Shown: piece after piece, positions 16,599-25,267 of the stretch | How positions within the stretch are numbered: the stretch's first letter is position 1 | How the letters are laid out: each line of letters begins with the position of its first letter | Assembly (NCBI RefSeq): GCF_042676065.1 | Contig: NZ_JBHTJO010000001.1 | Coordinates: 1,240,001-1,304,000 of the forward strand | Source: Methyloligella solikamskensis | GTDB lineage: Bacteria; Pseudomonadota; Alphaproteobacteria; Rhizobiales; Methyloligellaceae | Direction of reading: 5' to 3' | Length of the DNA: 64,000 nt | Translations under genes and position numbers: made by a program | The notes under the pieces: generated by a model | The model's database searches: none | The model's input: only the letters and a program-made list of their open reading frames with translations | What the model was told of the DNA's origin: nothing

Positions 16599-16721
16599 TT
16601 AAGGCCACATCACGAGCGGTGGCAGCGAGGAGAGGATCGACTCCACGTTGCCGCCGGTCTTCAGGCCGAAGATGGTGCCCCGGTCGTAGAGGAGGTTGAA
16701 CTCCACGTAGCGGCCGCGGCG
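16599..16721. repeat. right direct repeat within the hemF 3' end (att-like)
   Basis: Last 123 bases of the intact hemF gene. Bases 16648-16721 are identical to 15675-15748. The distal 49 bases, including the TAA stop, differ at 7 positions. Since these bases form the present hemF 3' end, they may have been supplied by the inserted element. Confidence 0.8.
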
Positions 16722-17519
16722 GACGAGCTGCTCCTCCCGGTCGGCCTCTTCCCAGGGCTTATCCATGTTGCGGCGGACGATGTCGGCGTAGATGTCGTAG
16801 AAGGCCTTGCCCACACTTTTCGTGAAGGCGAAATCCTCCTCCCAGTCGCCGGTATCGAGATAGTCGTAGAAGATGCCGCCGATGCCCCGGGGTTCGCTGC
16901 GGTGGGGCAGGTAGAAGTACTCGTCGCACCATTCCTTGAAGCGCGGATAGTCGCCGGAGGCGGAGCCTTCGCAGGCGGCGCGCATGGCGGCGTGGAAATC
17001 CTTGGAATCCTGGTCTTCCTGGTTGCGGCGCCTGTCGAGTACGGGCGTGAGGTCGCCGCCGCCGCCGAACCAGCCCTTCGTGGTCACCACCATGCGGGTG
17101 TTCATGTGGGCGGTGGGGACGTTGGGGTTCATCGGGTGGGCGATGAAGGAGACGCCGGAGGCCCAGAAGCGCGGGTCTTCGTCGGCGCCGGGCACGTGTT
17201 GTGCAAATTCCGGCGAGAAGGTGCCGTGGACGGTTGAGGTGTGCAGGCCGATCTTCTCGAAGATGCGGCCCGACATGGTGGACATCACCCCGCCACCGCC
17301 ATCGGCGCCGTCGTGATTCTCCCGGGTCCAGATTTTGCGGGTGAAGGTGCCGGGCTCTTTCCCGTCCGTTCTAGGCATGCCGTCGGCCTCGGCCTCGATG
17401 GCCTCGAGGGCGGCGCAGGCCGAATCCCGAAGCTTGCCGAACCACTCGCTGGCCCGCAATTTCCGCACCTCCAGCTCCGCCGGCGGAGCAGGTGCATCGA
17501 CGCTATGTTGCTCATTCAT
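16599..17519 (-). CDS. hemF: oxygen-dependent coproporphyrinogen III oxidase
   Basis: 306-residue HemF, which oxidatively decarboxylates coproporphyrinogen III to protoporphyrinogen IX with O2 in heme synthesis. It has the family blocks WFGGGGDLTP, ending in the substrate-binding Asp-rich region, plus CDEYFYLPHR, GIGGIFYDY and [28 protein letters not shown]. The ATG at 17519 follows GGGAGGA and fits family length. The C-terminus reads PPLVMWP, whereas the displaced fragment at 15626 has the more usual PPLVRWP. The 3' end is one arm of a direct repeat around an insert. Divergent from petA. Confidence 0.96.
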   Translation of the reverse strand: MNEQHSVDAPAPPAELEVRKLRASEWFGKLRDSACAALEAIEAEADGMPRTDGKEPGTFTRKIWTRENHDGADGGGGVMSTMSGRIFEKIGLHTSTVHGTFSPEFAQHVPGADEDPRFWASGVSFIAHPMNPNVPTAHMNTRMVVTTKGWFGGGGDLTPVLDRRRNQEDQDSKDFHAAMRAACEGSASGDYPRFKEWCDEYFYLPHRSEPRGIGGIFYDYLDTGDWEEDFAFTKSVGKAFYDIYADIVRRNMDKPWEEADREEQLVRRGRYVEFNLLYDRGTIFGLKTGGNVESILSSLPPLVMWP

Positions 17520-17992
17520 AAGCCATCCTCCCGTCTGACTTCTGCTGGGTCCGCGGCACGCTTGCCAATTGGTGCGTGCAGCATTTGTTTTCTGCCAGCC
17601 TATACCTCGTTTGGGGTGCGGCGAGATGCGCCAATTTGACCGTTTCGTGAAGGTGGACAACGGCAAGGGAGCGATGCAAGAAACAGGGCGAGATGAGACG
17701 CCCCAGCGGCTGACGCACGGGGTGACGGGATGCTCGGTGCACAGGGCTTAAGCGGTTAATGCCTTATTCCGCGCCGCTCCCGGGACTGAATTGGGGAGCT
17801 TACGTGACGGATCGCGAGCGATACGAGTGTCGGAGCCTCACGGGCTCGGCAATCGATTCTTGCTATGCCCGCGATTGCCGGTCTCGCGTCGGTTCCTCGA
17901 TGTTTTGCGGGGCCGAACCGCTTTTTCCTGCCCGCATGACCAAAGCTCACGCTATCCTGCCAAACTTCATCGGGGCTTGTTCCTAAGGCGCC
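17520..17992. other. hemF/petA intergenic region
   Basis: About 470 bp between two divergent genes. It must hold both promoters. I found no matching FnrL-type palindrome and no clear sigma-70 pair. Several short open frames exist here on both strands, but none has a ribosome binding site together with a recognisable protein. Confidence 0.6.
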
Positions 17993-18580
17993 ATGTCAGA
18001 TTCGATCACCGACGATAACGACGACGACGTTTCCCGCCGCGACGTGATCCTCATCACCGCGGGCTCATTTGCGGCCGTGGGCGGCGCAGCAGCGCTGTGG
18101 CCGCTGGTCGACCAGATGAACCCGGATGCCTCGGCGGAAGCGCTCGCCAGCATCGAGGTCGATCTCGCGCCGGTCGAAGAGGGTCAGGCGATCACGGTGA
18201 TGTGGCGCGGCAAGCCGATCTTCATCCGTCACCGGACGGAGAAGGAGATCGAGGAGGCCAAAGAGGTGCCGCTCAGCGAGCTTCCGGATCCGGAGGCGCG
18301 TAACCCCAACATCGACGAGGGTGCGCCGGCCACGGACGCCAACCGTACGGCGGAGGGCAAGGAGCCCTGGCTGATCATGATCGGGATCTGCACCCATCTG
18401 GGCTGCATCCCCAAGGGCCAGGCGCCCGGCGACAACAAGGGCGAGTATGGCGGGTGGTTCTGCCCCTGCCACGGCTCGCAATACGATACGGCGGGACGGA
18501 TCCGCAAAGGCCCTGCGCCTGAGAATCTTTGGATCCCGCCCTACGAGTTCACCTCCGACACCAATATCAAAATAGGCTAG
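17993..18580 (+). CDS. petA: ubiquinol-cytochrome c reductase Rieske iron-sulfur subunit
   Basis: 195-residue Rieske protein of the cytochrome bc1 complex. It passes one electron from ubiquinol at the Qo site to cytochrome c1. The N-terminus has a twin-arginine type sequence (SRRDVIL, residues 14-20) and one membrane anchor at about 19-38. The 2Fe-2S cluster ligands are C133 and H135 in CTHLGC and C157 and H160 in CPCHGS. C138 and C159 can form the stabilising disulfide. First gene of petABC. Confidence 0.97.
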   Translation: MSDSITDDNDDDVSRRDVILITAGSFAAVGGAAALWPLVDQMNPDASAEALASIEVDLAPVEEGQAITVMWRGKPIFIRHRTEKEIEEAKEVPLSELPDPEARNPNIDEGAPATDANRTAEGKEPWLIMIGICTHLGCIPKGQAPGDNKGEYGGWFCPCHGSQYDTAGRIRKGPAPENLWIPPYEFTSDTNIKIG

Positions 18581-18591
18581 CCGTGGGCGAT

Positions 18592-19878
18592 ATGGGGCAC
18601 GCTTCGACATACGAGCCGAAGACGAAGGTTGGCGCTTGGTTCGACGAGCGCCTGCCGGTCGCGCGGATGATGCACGGCCAGTTCGTCGACTATCCGACAC
18701 CGCGTAATCTGAACTACTGGTGGACTTTCGGCGGCATCCTGGTCGTCTGCCTGGCGATCCAGATCGTCACCGGCATCGTGCTGGCGATGCACTACGTCGC
18801 TTCGCCGACCGAGGCGTTCAACAGCGTCGAGTTCATCATGCGCGACGTGAACTGGGGCTGGTTCCTCCGCTACACCCATGCGGTCGGCGCCTCCATGTTC
18901 TTCGTCGCCGTCTATATCCATACCTTCCGCGGTCTCTATTACGGCTCCTACAAGAGCCCCCGCGAAGTGCTCTGGATGCTGGGCGTGCTGATCCTGCTTC
19001 TGATGATCGCCACGGCCTTCATGGGCTATTCGCTACCCTGGGGTCAGATGAGCTTCTGGGCGGTGACCGTGATCACCAACCTGTTCTCGTCCATCGACAT
19101 GGTGGTGCCGGGGCTCGGTACGTCGCTGGTGCAGTGGATCTGGGGCGGCTACTCGGTCGGCGGCCCGACGCTCACGCGTCTGTTCGCGCTGCACTATCTT
19201 CTGCCCTTCGTCATCGCCGGCGTGGTGATGCTGCATATCTGGGCGCTGCACATGCCGGGGAACAACAACCCGACCGGTATCGACGTGAAGACCCGCGGCG
19301 ACACGGTGCCGTTCCATCCCTACTACACGATCAAGGATGGGTTCGCGCTGGTGGTCTTCTTGCTGGTGTTCTTCACCCTGGTCTTCTATGCGCCGAACTG
19401 GCTGGGACACCCGGATAACTACATCCCGGCCGACCCGCTGCAGACCCCGCCGCATATCGTGCCCGAATGGTACTTCCTGCCGTTCTACGCTATCCTGCGC
19501 GCCATCCCGAACAAGCTACTCGGCGTGATCGCCCTGTTCGGCGCCATCGCCATCCTGTTCTTCGTGCCGTGGCTGGACCGTTCCAAGGTGCGCTCGACGA
19601 GCTATCGCCCGGTCTATCGCTGGTTCTTCTGGCTGTTCGTGCTCGACTGTCTGATGCTGGGCTATCTCGGCGCGCAGATGCCCGAAGGCATCTATCTGAT
19701 CCTGTCGCAGCTCGGCACCGTCTACTATTTCGGCTTCTTCCTGGTGATCATGCCGCTGCTCGGCATCTTCGAGACGCCGCGTCCGCGGCCCGGAAGCATC
19801 ACTGAATCCGTGCTCGGCCGAAAATCGCCGCCCGATCGGACCGCAAGTCCTGGAGCCCGTCCGGAGGTGGTCAAATGA
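18592..19878 (+). CDS. petB: cytochrome b subunit of the bc1 complex
   Basis: 428-residue cytochrome b with eight membrane helices, which carries hemes bL and bH and the Qo and Qi quinone sites. Heme ligands are H96 and H110 in helix B and H201 and H215 in helix D. The Qo motif PEWY is at 291-294. It is full length and unsplit, as in other alphaproteobacteria. ATG 18592 is chosen, but a GTG three codons upstream (18583) is possible. It lies 11 bp after petA and overlaps petC by 4 bp (ATGA), so the three are one operon. Confidence 0.97.
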   Translation: MGHASTYEPKTKVGAWFDERLPVARMMHGQFVDYPTPRNLNYWWTFGGILVVCLAIQIVTGIVLAMHYVASPTEAFNSVEFIMRDVNWGWFLRYTHAVGASMFFVAVYIHTFRGLYYGSYKSPREVLWMLGVLILLLMIATAFMGYSLPWGQMSFWAVTVITNLFSSIDMVVPGLGTSLVQWIWGGYSVGGPTLTRLFALHYLLPFVIAGVVMLHIWALHMPGNNNPTGIDVKTRGDTVPFHPYYTIKDGFALVVFLLVFFTLVFYAPNWLGHPDNYIPADPLQTPPHIVPEWYFLPFYAILRAIPNKLLGVIALFGAIAILFFVPWLDRSKVRSTSYRPVYRWFFWLFVLDCLMLGYLGAQMPEGIYLILSQLGTVYYFGFFLVIMPLLGIFETPRPRPGSITESVLGRKSPPDRTASPGARPEVVK

Positions 19879-20717
19879 GGCGCGTGATGGAGAACGATAA
19901 GCGCATCTGGCGGGCGGTTTCGCTCGGTGCGATCGCCGGTGTTGCGGGGCTCATGGCGCTCGGCGCTGCCGTTGCGCCCAGCCTGGCGGCCGAAGAGGAG
20001 GTGGAGCTGAAGCATGTCGATTGGTCGTTCTCCGGCCCGTTCGGCATGTACAACCAGCCGCAGCTTCAGCGGGGCTATCAGGTCTACAAGACGGTCTGCG
20101 CCAACTGCCATTCCATGGATCTCGTCTCGTTCCGCAATCTGGGCGAGCCTGGCGGTCCCGAGTTTTCCGAAGCGGCCGTCAAGGCGCTGGCTGAAAGCGC
20201 TCAGGTCACCGATGGGCCGAACGACAAGGGCGAGATGTTCAAGCGCGAGGGGCGTCCCTCGGACCGGTTCCCGGCGCCGTTCGCAAACGAGGAAGCGGCC
20301 CGCGCGGCCAATGGCGGCGCCTACCCGCCGGACCTCTCGGTGATGGCCAAGGCGCGCGAAGGCGGGGCCGATTATCTCTATTCGCTGCTGACCGGCTATG
20401 GCGAGAAGCCGGAGGACATGGAGATGTCCACTGGCATGCACTACAACACGGCCTTCCCGGGCCATCAGATCGCCATGCCGCCGCCGCTGGCCGACGGGGT
20501 CATTCCCTATACGGACGATACCGAGCAGACGGTCGACAACTACGCCAAGGACGTGTCTGCCTTCCTGATGTGGGCAGCGGAACCGAAGCTTGAGCAGAGG
20601 CACCTGCTCGGCCACCGGGTGATCATCTTCCTGTTCGTCTTCGCCATCATCATGTTCCTGGCGAAGAAGGCGGTCTGGAAGCGTGTGAACAAGGACCACC
20701 CGCCGACCGAGGCTTAG
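19875..20717 (+). CDS. petC: cytochrome c1
   Basis: 280-residue cytochrome c1 of the bc1 complex, which takes electrons from the Rieske centre and passes them to soluble cytochrome c in the periplasm. It has a signal peptide of about 39 residues ending SLAAE. The heme c motif CANCH is at 75-79, the methionine ligand is M201 in HQIAMPPP, and a C-terminal membrane anchor lies at about 245-266. The start overlaps the petB stop. A palindromic repeat lies shortly after its stop codon. Confidence 0.97.
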   Translation: MRRVMENDKRIWRAVSLGAIAGVAGLMALGAAVAPSLAAEEEVELKHVDWSFSGPFGMYNQPQLQRGYQVYKTVCANCHSMDLVSFRNLGEPGGPEFSEAAVKALAESAQVTDGPNDKGEMFKREGRPSDRFPAPFANEEAARAANGGAYPPDLSVMAKAREGGADYLYSLLTGYGEKPEDMEMSTGMHYNTAFPGHQIAMPPPLADGVIPYTDDTEQTVDNYAKDVSAFLMWAAEPKLEQRHLLGHRVIIFLFVFAIIMFLAKKAVWKRVNKDHPPTEA

Positions 20718-20747
20718 GGCCGGCTTCTCCAGAGCCACATTTTTGCG

Positions 20748-20842
20748 CCGTCATGCTGAGGTGACCGCGCAAGCTTGCCTCGAAGCATGCCGGCGCCACG
20801 CCTCCTTCGAGGCACGCCTTCGGCGTGCGCCTCAGGATGACG
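20748..20842. repeat. intergenic palindromic repeat element
   Basis: A long imperfect palindrome. The outer arms are CGTCATGCTGAGG and CCTCAGGATGACG. The inner arms are GCCTCGAAG and CTTCGAGGC. There are nested hairpins GCACGCC/GGCGTGC and GCAAGCTTGC. This type of sequence is familiar as a dispersed intergenic repeat in many alphaproteobacteria. I saw no second copy in the window. It may act as an mRNA-stabilising or terminating structure after petC. Confidence 0.7.
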
Positions 20843-20954
20843 TGGCTCGGTGTTTTTGCGCGTTGGCGCCCGCTGTCCTTTCCATCCTCTCGCCAGCCAG
20901 TCCAAGCCTCGCTAGTGTACCTCCAACAAGGACACGAAGCGGCAGGGACCATTC

Positions 20955-21836
20955 ATGACAAAAGCGGTGCTGGGGATTATCGGCGGGTCGGGGATCTACG
21001 ACCTGCCGGGGCTGGAGAATGTGCGCGAGGAGCGGATCGAAAGCCCGTGGGGCGAGCCGTCCGCCGCGCTCCGGATCGGCGATATCGCAGGGCTGCCGAT
21101 CGTGTTCCTCTCCCGCCACGACAAGGGGCACCGCCTGTCGCCGTCGGACATCAACTATCGCGCCAATATCGATTGTCTCAAGCGGGCAGGGGTGACGGAC
21201 CTCATCTCGCTTTCGGCCTGTGGCTCCTACAAGGAGGAGCTGCCGCCCGGCACCTTCGTGCTCGTCGACCAGTTCGTCGACCGGACCTACAACCGGCCGT
21301 CGTCCTTCTTCGGCAAGGGTTGCGTGGCCCATGTCTCCATGGCCCATCCGGTCAGCCCGCGCCTGCGCATCCATCTGGCGGAAGCCGCGCGCGCCGAGGA
21401 CATCGAGGTGGTGCGCGACGGCACCTATGTCTGCATGGAGGGGCCGCAATTCTCCACGCTCGCCGAAAGCCTGACCTACAAAGAGCTCGGCTATTCGGTG
21501 ATTGGCATGACCAATATGCCCGAGGCCAAGCTCGCCCGGGAAGCGGAGATCTGCTACGCGACCGTCGCCATGGTAACGGATTTCGATTGCTGGCATCCGG
21601 ACCACGATGCGGTCACGGTGCAGGACATCATCAAGGTGCTGACGGAGAACGCGGAGAACGCCGCGCGGCTGGTGAGCCGGCTGGCAAAGGATTTTCCGCG
21701 GGAGCACGAGGAATGTCCCATCGGCTCGGACAGGGCGCTGGATACGGCGATCATCACTGCGCCGGAAGCCCGCGATCCTGAGCTTCTGAAGAAGCTCGAT
21801 GCGGTCGCCGGGCGCGTGCTCAATCAGACCGGATAG
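20955..21836 (+). CDS. mtnP: S-methyl-5'-thioadenosine phosphorylase
   Basis: 293-residue enzyme that splits methylthioadenosine with phosphate to adenine and methylthioribose-1-phosphate. It has the phosphate-binding IIGGSGIYD at 8-16, SRHDKGHRLSPSDINYRAN near 53-71, the substrate region GTYVCMEGPQFSTLAES, and IGMTNMPEAKLAREAE. The MTNMPE sequence favours MTAP over purine nucleoside phosphorylases. Its two products are handled by apt (adenine) and mtnA (methylthioribose-1-phosphate) directly downstream, so the three genes form a salvage operon. Confidence 0.95.
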   Translation: MTKAVLGIIGGSGIYDLPGLENVREERIESPWGEPSAALRIGDIAGLPIVFLSRHDKGHRLSPSDINYRANIDCLKRAGVTDLISLSACGSYKEELPPGTFVLVDQFVDRTYNRPSSFFGKGCVAHVSMAHPVSPRLRIHLAEAARAEDIEVVRDGTYVCMEGPQFSTLAESLTYKELGYSVIGMTNMPEAKLAREAEICYATVAMVTDFDCWHPDHDAVTVQDIIKVLTENAENAARLVSRLAKDFPREHEECPIGSDRALDTAIITAPEARDPELLKKLDAVAGRVLNQTG

Positions 21837-21950
21837 GCTTTCGTGTCGATCAAGAGCCGCGATCCGCAATTGACGGATGGGCTCGCGACGCTTTTCCTAG
21901 GACAACCAACGCTTGTTACTTCGCCCGCCTGAGTGAGGAGAGAACGCTCC

Positions 21951-22502
21951 GTGTCCATCGCTGCCGACGTTGATGTCGATCTGAAGAGCCTCGTCCGGAC
22001 CATTCCGGATTATCCCAAGCCCGGCATCATGTTCCGGGACATCACCACCCTGATCGGCGATGCGGCGGGCTTGCGCAGCGCCGTGGAGCGCCTCGTGGAG
22101 CCTTATCGCGACGCCAATATCCAGGCTGTGGCGGGGATCGAGGCGCGCGGCTTCATCTTGGGTGGTGCGGTGGCGGAGAAGCTCAATTGCGGCTTCATCC
22201 CGATCCGCAAGAAGGGGAAGCTGCCCTATACGGCGATCGGTCAGGATTACGAGCTGGAATACGGAATCGACGTCATCGAGATCCATCAAGATGCGATCGC
22301 CGCCGGCGAACGCGTGCTGCTGATCGACGATCTGATCGCCACGGGCGGAACGGCGGAAGCGGCCGCCAAGTTGCTCCGGAAGCTGGATGCCAATCTGGTC
22401 GGGGCGGCCTTCGTGATCGACCTGCCGGATCTCGGCGGTTGCGCGCGCCTCGCCAGCCTGGGCGTCAAATGCCATACGCTGATCGGGTTCGAAGGAGACT
22501 GA
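21951..22502 (+). CDS. apt: adenine phosphoribosyltransferase
   Basis: 183-residue enzyme that makes AMP from adenine and PRPP. It has DYPKPGIMFRDITTL near the start, GIEARGFILGGAVA, and the PRPP-binding IDDLIATGGT at about 125-134. I chose the GTG at 21951 because GAGGAGA sits at a proper distance before it, whereas the in-frame GTG at 21933 lacks one. Placed between mtnP and mtnA, it recycles the adenine that MtnP releases. Confidence 0.95.
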   Translation: MSIAADVDVDLKSLVRTIPDYPKPGIMFRDITTLIGDAAGLRSAVERLVEPYRDANIQAVAGIEARGFILGGAVAEKLNCGFIPIRKKGKLPYTAIGQDYELEYGIDVIEIHQDAIAAGERVLLIDDLIATGGTAEAAAKLLRKLDANLVGAAFVIDLPDLGGCARLASLGVKCHTLIGFEGD

Positions 22503-22505
22503 GCG

Positions 22506-23609
<1,104 letters not shown>

Positions 23610-23624
23610 CCGCGGGAGGAGCCT

Positions 23625-24926
23625 ATGCCCGGCGAAGGGATGGAACGGCCGGAGCTTCTGGAAGCCGCAATCAATTTCGGTATCGCGATCCTGCTGGGTG
23701 CGCTGGTCGGGCTAGAGCGCGAGAAGCGCAAGGGCGCGGCCGACGAAGACACCGACCTGATCGCAGGGCTTCGCACCTTCACCCTGTTCTCCATGCTGGG
23801 GGCGGCGGCTGGCTGGCTGGCGGTGGAGCGCGACATGCCGTTCCTGCTGCCGGCGGGGCTGCTGCTGGTGGGCGCGTTCGTGCTGGTCGGCTACTACGTC
23901 ACCGCGAAGGCTTCCGATGATACGGGCCTGACCACCGAGATCGCCACGCTCATCGTCTTCATGCTGGGCGCCATGGTGATGCTCGGCTACCGGGAACTCG
24001 CCATTGCGCTCGGCATCGTCACGGCGACGGTGCTCGCCTATAAACGGCCGCTGCACGGCTTCGTGGCAAAGCTCGGCTGGGACGATGTGTTCGCCGGCCT
24101 GCGGCTCTTGATTGCCACCTTCATCGCGCTGCCGCTTCTCCCCAACCGTACGGTCGATCCGTGGGGCGCGCTCAACCCCTACATGCTCTGGCTGCTGGTG
24201 ATCCTGATCGCAGGGCTTTCGCTGGTGGGCTATGTGGCCACCCGGCTGCTGGGGGCAGGCCGGGGCATTCCGCTCACCGGCATCACCGGCGGTCTGGTCT
24301 CGTCTACCGCCGTCACCTTCTCCTTCGCCAAGGAAGGGGTTGAGTATCCGAAGCTGACGACGCTGCTCGCCTGCGGAATCCTGCTCTCCTGGGTGGTCAT
24401 GTTCGGCCGCATCCTGGTGGAGATCGCGGTGGTCAACCGAGACCTCCTCGTGCCGCTGCTGCCGCCCATTGTGGCCATGGGAATCGCGGCGGCCGGATTC
24501 GCCGGATACTTCTATTGGCAGACCCAAGGGGGGAAGAAAGACGAGCGCGCAGCGCGAGACGTCGAGCTGGAGAACCCATTTAGTCTCTGGTCGGCGGCTA
24601 AGTTCGCGATGATCTTCGCCGTGGTGCTGCTGGCGGTGAAGATCGTGCAGCAGGAGTTTCCGCAGCAGGGGATCTATGCGGTGGCTGCGCTGGCAGGTCT
24701 CACCAATGTGGATGCCATTACCCTGTCCATGGCCGAGTACGCCAAGAGCGACGGCGCCATACGTACGGCCGTGATCGCCATCGTGATCGGCGCGCTGAGC
24801 AATACCTTCGTGAAGGCGGCGCTCGTGGTCGGGATCGCGGGTTTCGGCCTTGGCCGGCCGATCCTCATCGCGGCCGGTACGCTCACGGTGATCGGCCTCG
24901 GGGTGGCGTTCTTCGCGCCGGTCTAG
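23625..24926 (+). CDS. MgtC/SapB family membrane protein with DUF4010
   Basis: 433-residue inner membrane protein with about 11-12 hydrophobic helices. The first about 140 residues resemble the MgtC/SapB domain (FGIAILLGALVGLEREK, then LIAGLRTFTLFSMLG). The remainder matches the DUF4010 domain, with ITGGLVSSTAVTFSFAKE and LAGLTNVDAITLSMA. GGAGGAG precedes the ATG. It sits 15 bp after mtnA and so is probably co-transcribed, though no functional link is obvious. Proteins of this class are loosely tied to magnesium or envelope homeostasis. The transported substrate is unknown. Confidence 0.88.
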   Translation: MPGEGMERPELLEAAINFGIAILLGALVGLEREKRKGAADEDTDLIAGLRTFTLFSMLGAAAGWLAVERDMPFLLPAGLLLVGAFVLVGYYVTAKASDDTGLTTEIATLIVFMLGAMVMLGYRELAIALGIVTATVLAYKRPLHGFVAKLGWDDVFAGLRLLIATFIALPLLPNRTVDPWGALNPYMLWLLVILIAGLSLVGYVATRLLGAGRGIPLTGITGGLVSSTAVTFSFAKEGVEYPKLTTLLACGILLSWVVMFGRILVEIAVVNRDLLVPLLPPIVAMGIAAAGFAGYFYWQTQGGKKDERAARDVELENPFSLWSAAKFAMIFAVVLLAVKIVQQEFPQQGIYAVAALAGLTNVDAITLSMAEYAKSDGAIRTAVIAIVIGALSNTFVKAALVVGIAGFGLGRPILIAAGTLTVIGLGVAFFAPV

Positions 24927-24946
24927 GTGGTCTCGCGAGGGGCTTT

Positions 24947-25108
24947 CTAGCGCTTCAGGAGCCAGGCGCCGAGAATGCTGAAGAAGAGGATCACCAGAAA
25001 GACCATGAGGATCACGACGCCGATGGCGCCGAGGATGCCTTTGATCGTCCCCCAGAATCCGAATGTCGCAACCATGATTGCGAGAAGAAGAATCAGAATG
25101 ATCGGCAT
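24947..25108 (-). CDS. small hydrophobic membrane protein (53 aa)
   Basis: 53 residues, almost entirely hydrophobic. Two short helices, at about 2-20 and 28-49, are separated by WGTIKG, and the end is basic (LLKR). The start lies at the minus-strand ATG 25108. Codon third positions are GC-rich like the real genes here. It is convergent with the MgtC-family gene and ends 20 bp from it. The composition resembles small stress-type membrane peptides, but I recognise no family. Confidence 0.6.
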   Translation of the reverse strand: MPIILILLLAIMVATFGFWGTIKGILGAIGVVILMVFLVILFFSILGAWLLKR

Positions 25109-25267
25109 GGTTCGTCGCCTTTGTTGCCTTCAGATGCCCCGCTTCAAACGAGTCGGAGCCTAGCTTGGTTGCAGGCAATTTGGAATGGCCGGATGGTGGT
25201 GTTCTCCCAACTCGCCGGCTCCGGCTGGCGCTTGCCGCCTAAGGGGAACTCTGCAAGAAATCGCGCT

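Noticed and set aside
17630..17655. Possible FnrL half-site TTGAC upstream of hemF
   Set aside because: The second half does not match TTGAT-N4-ATCAA, so there is no support for a site.
17569..17986. Short open frames between hemF and petA
   Set aside because: No coding signal that differs from the opposite strand and no homology. Treated as regulatory sequence.
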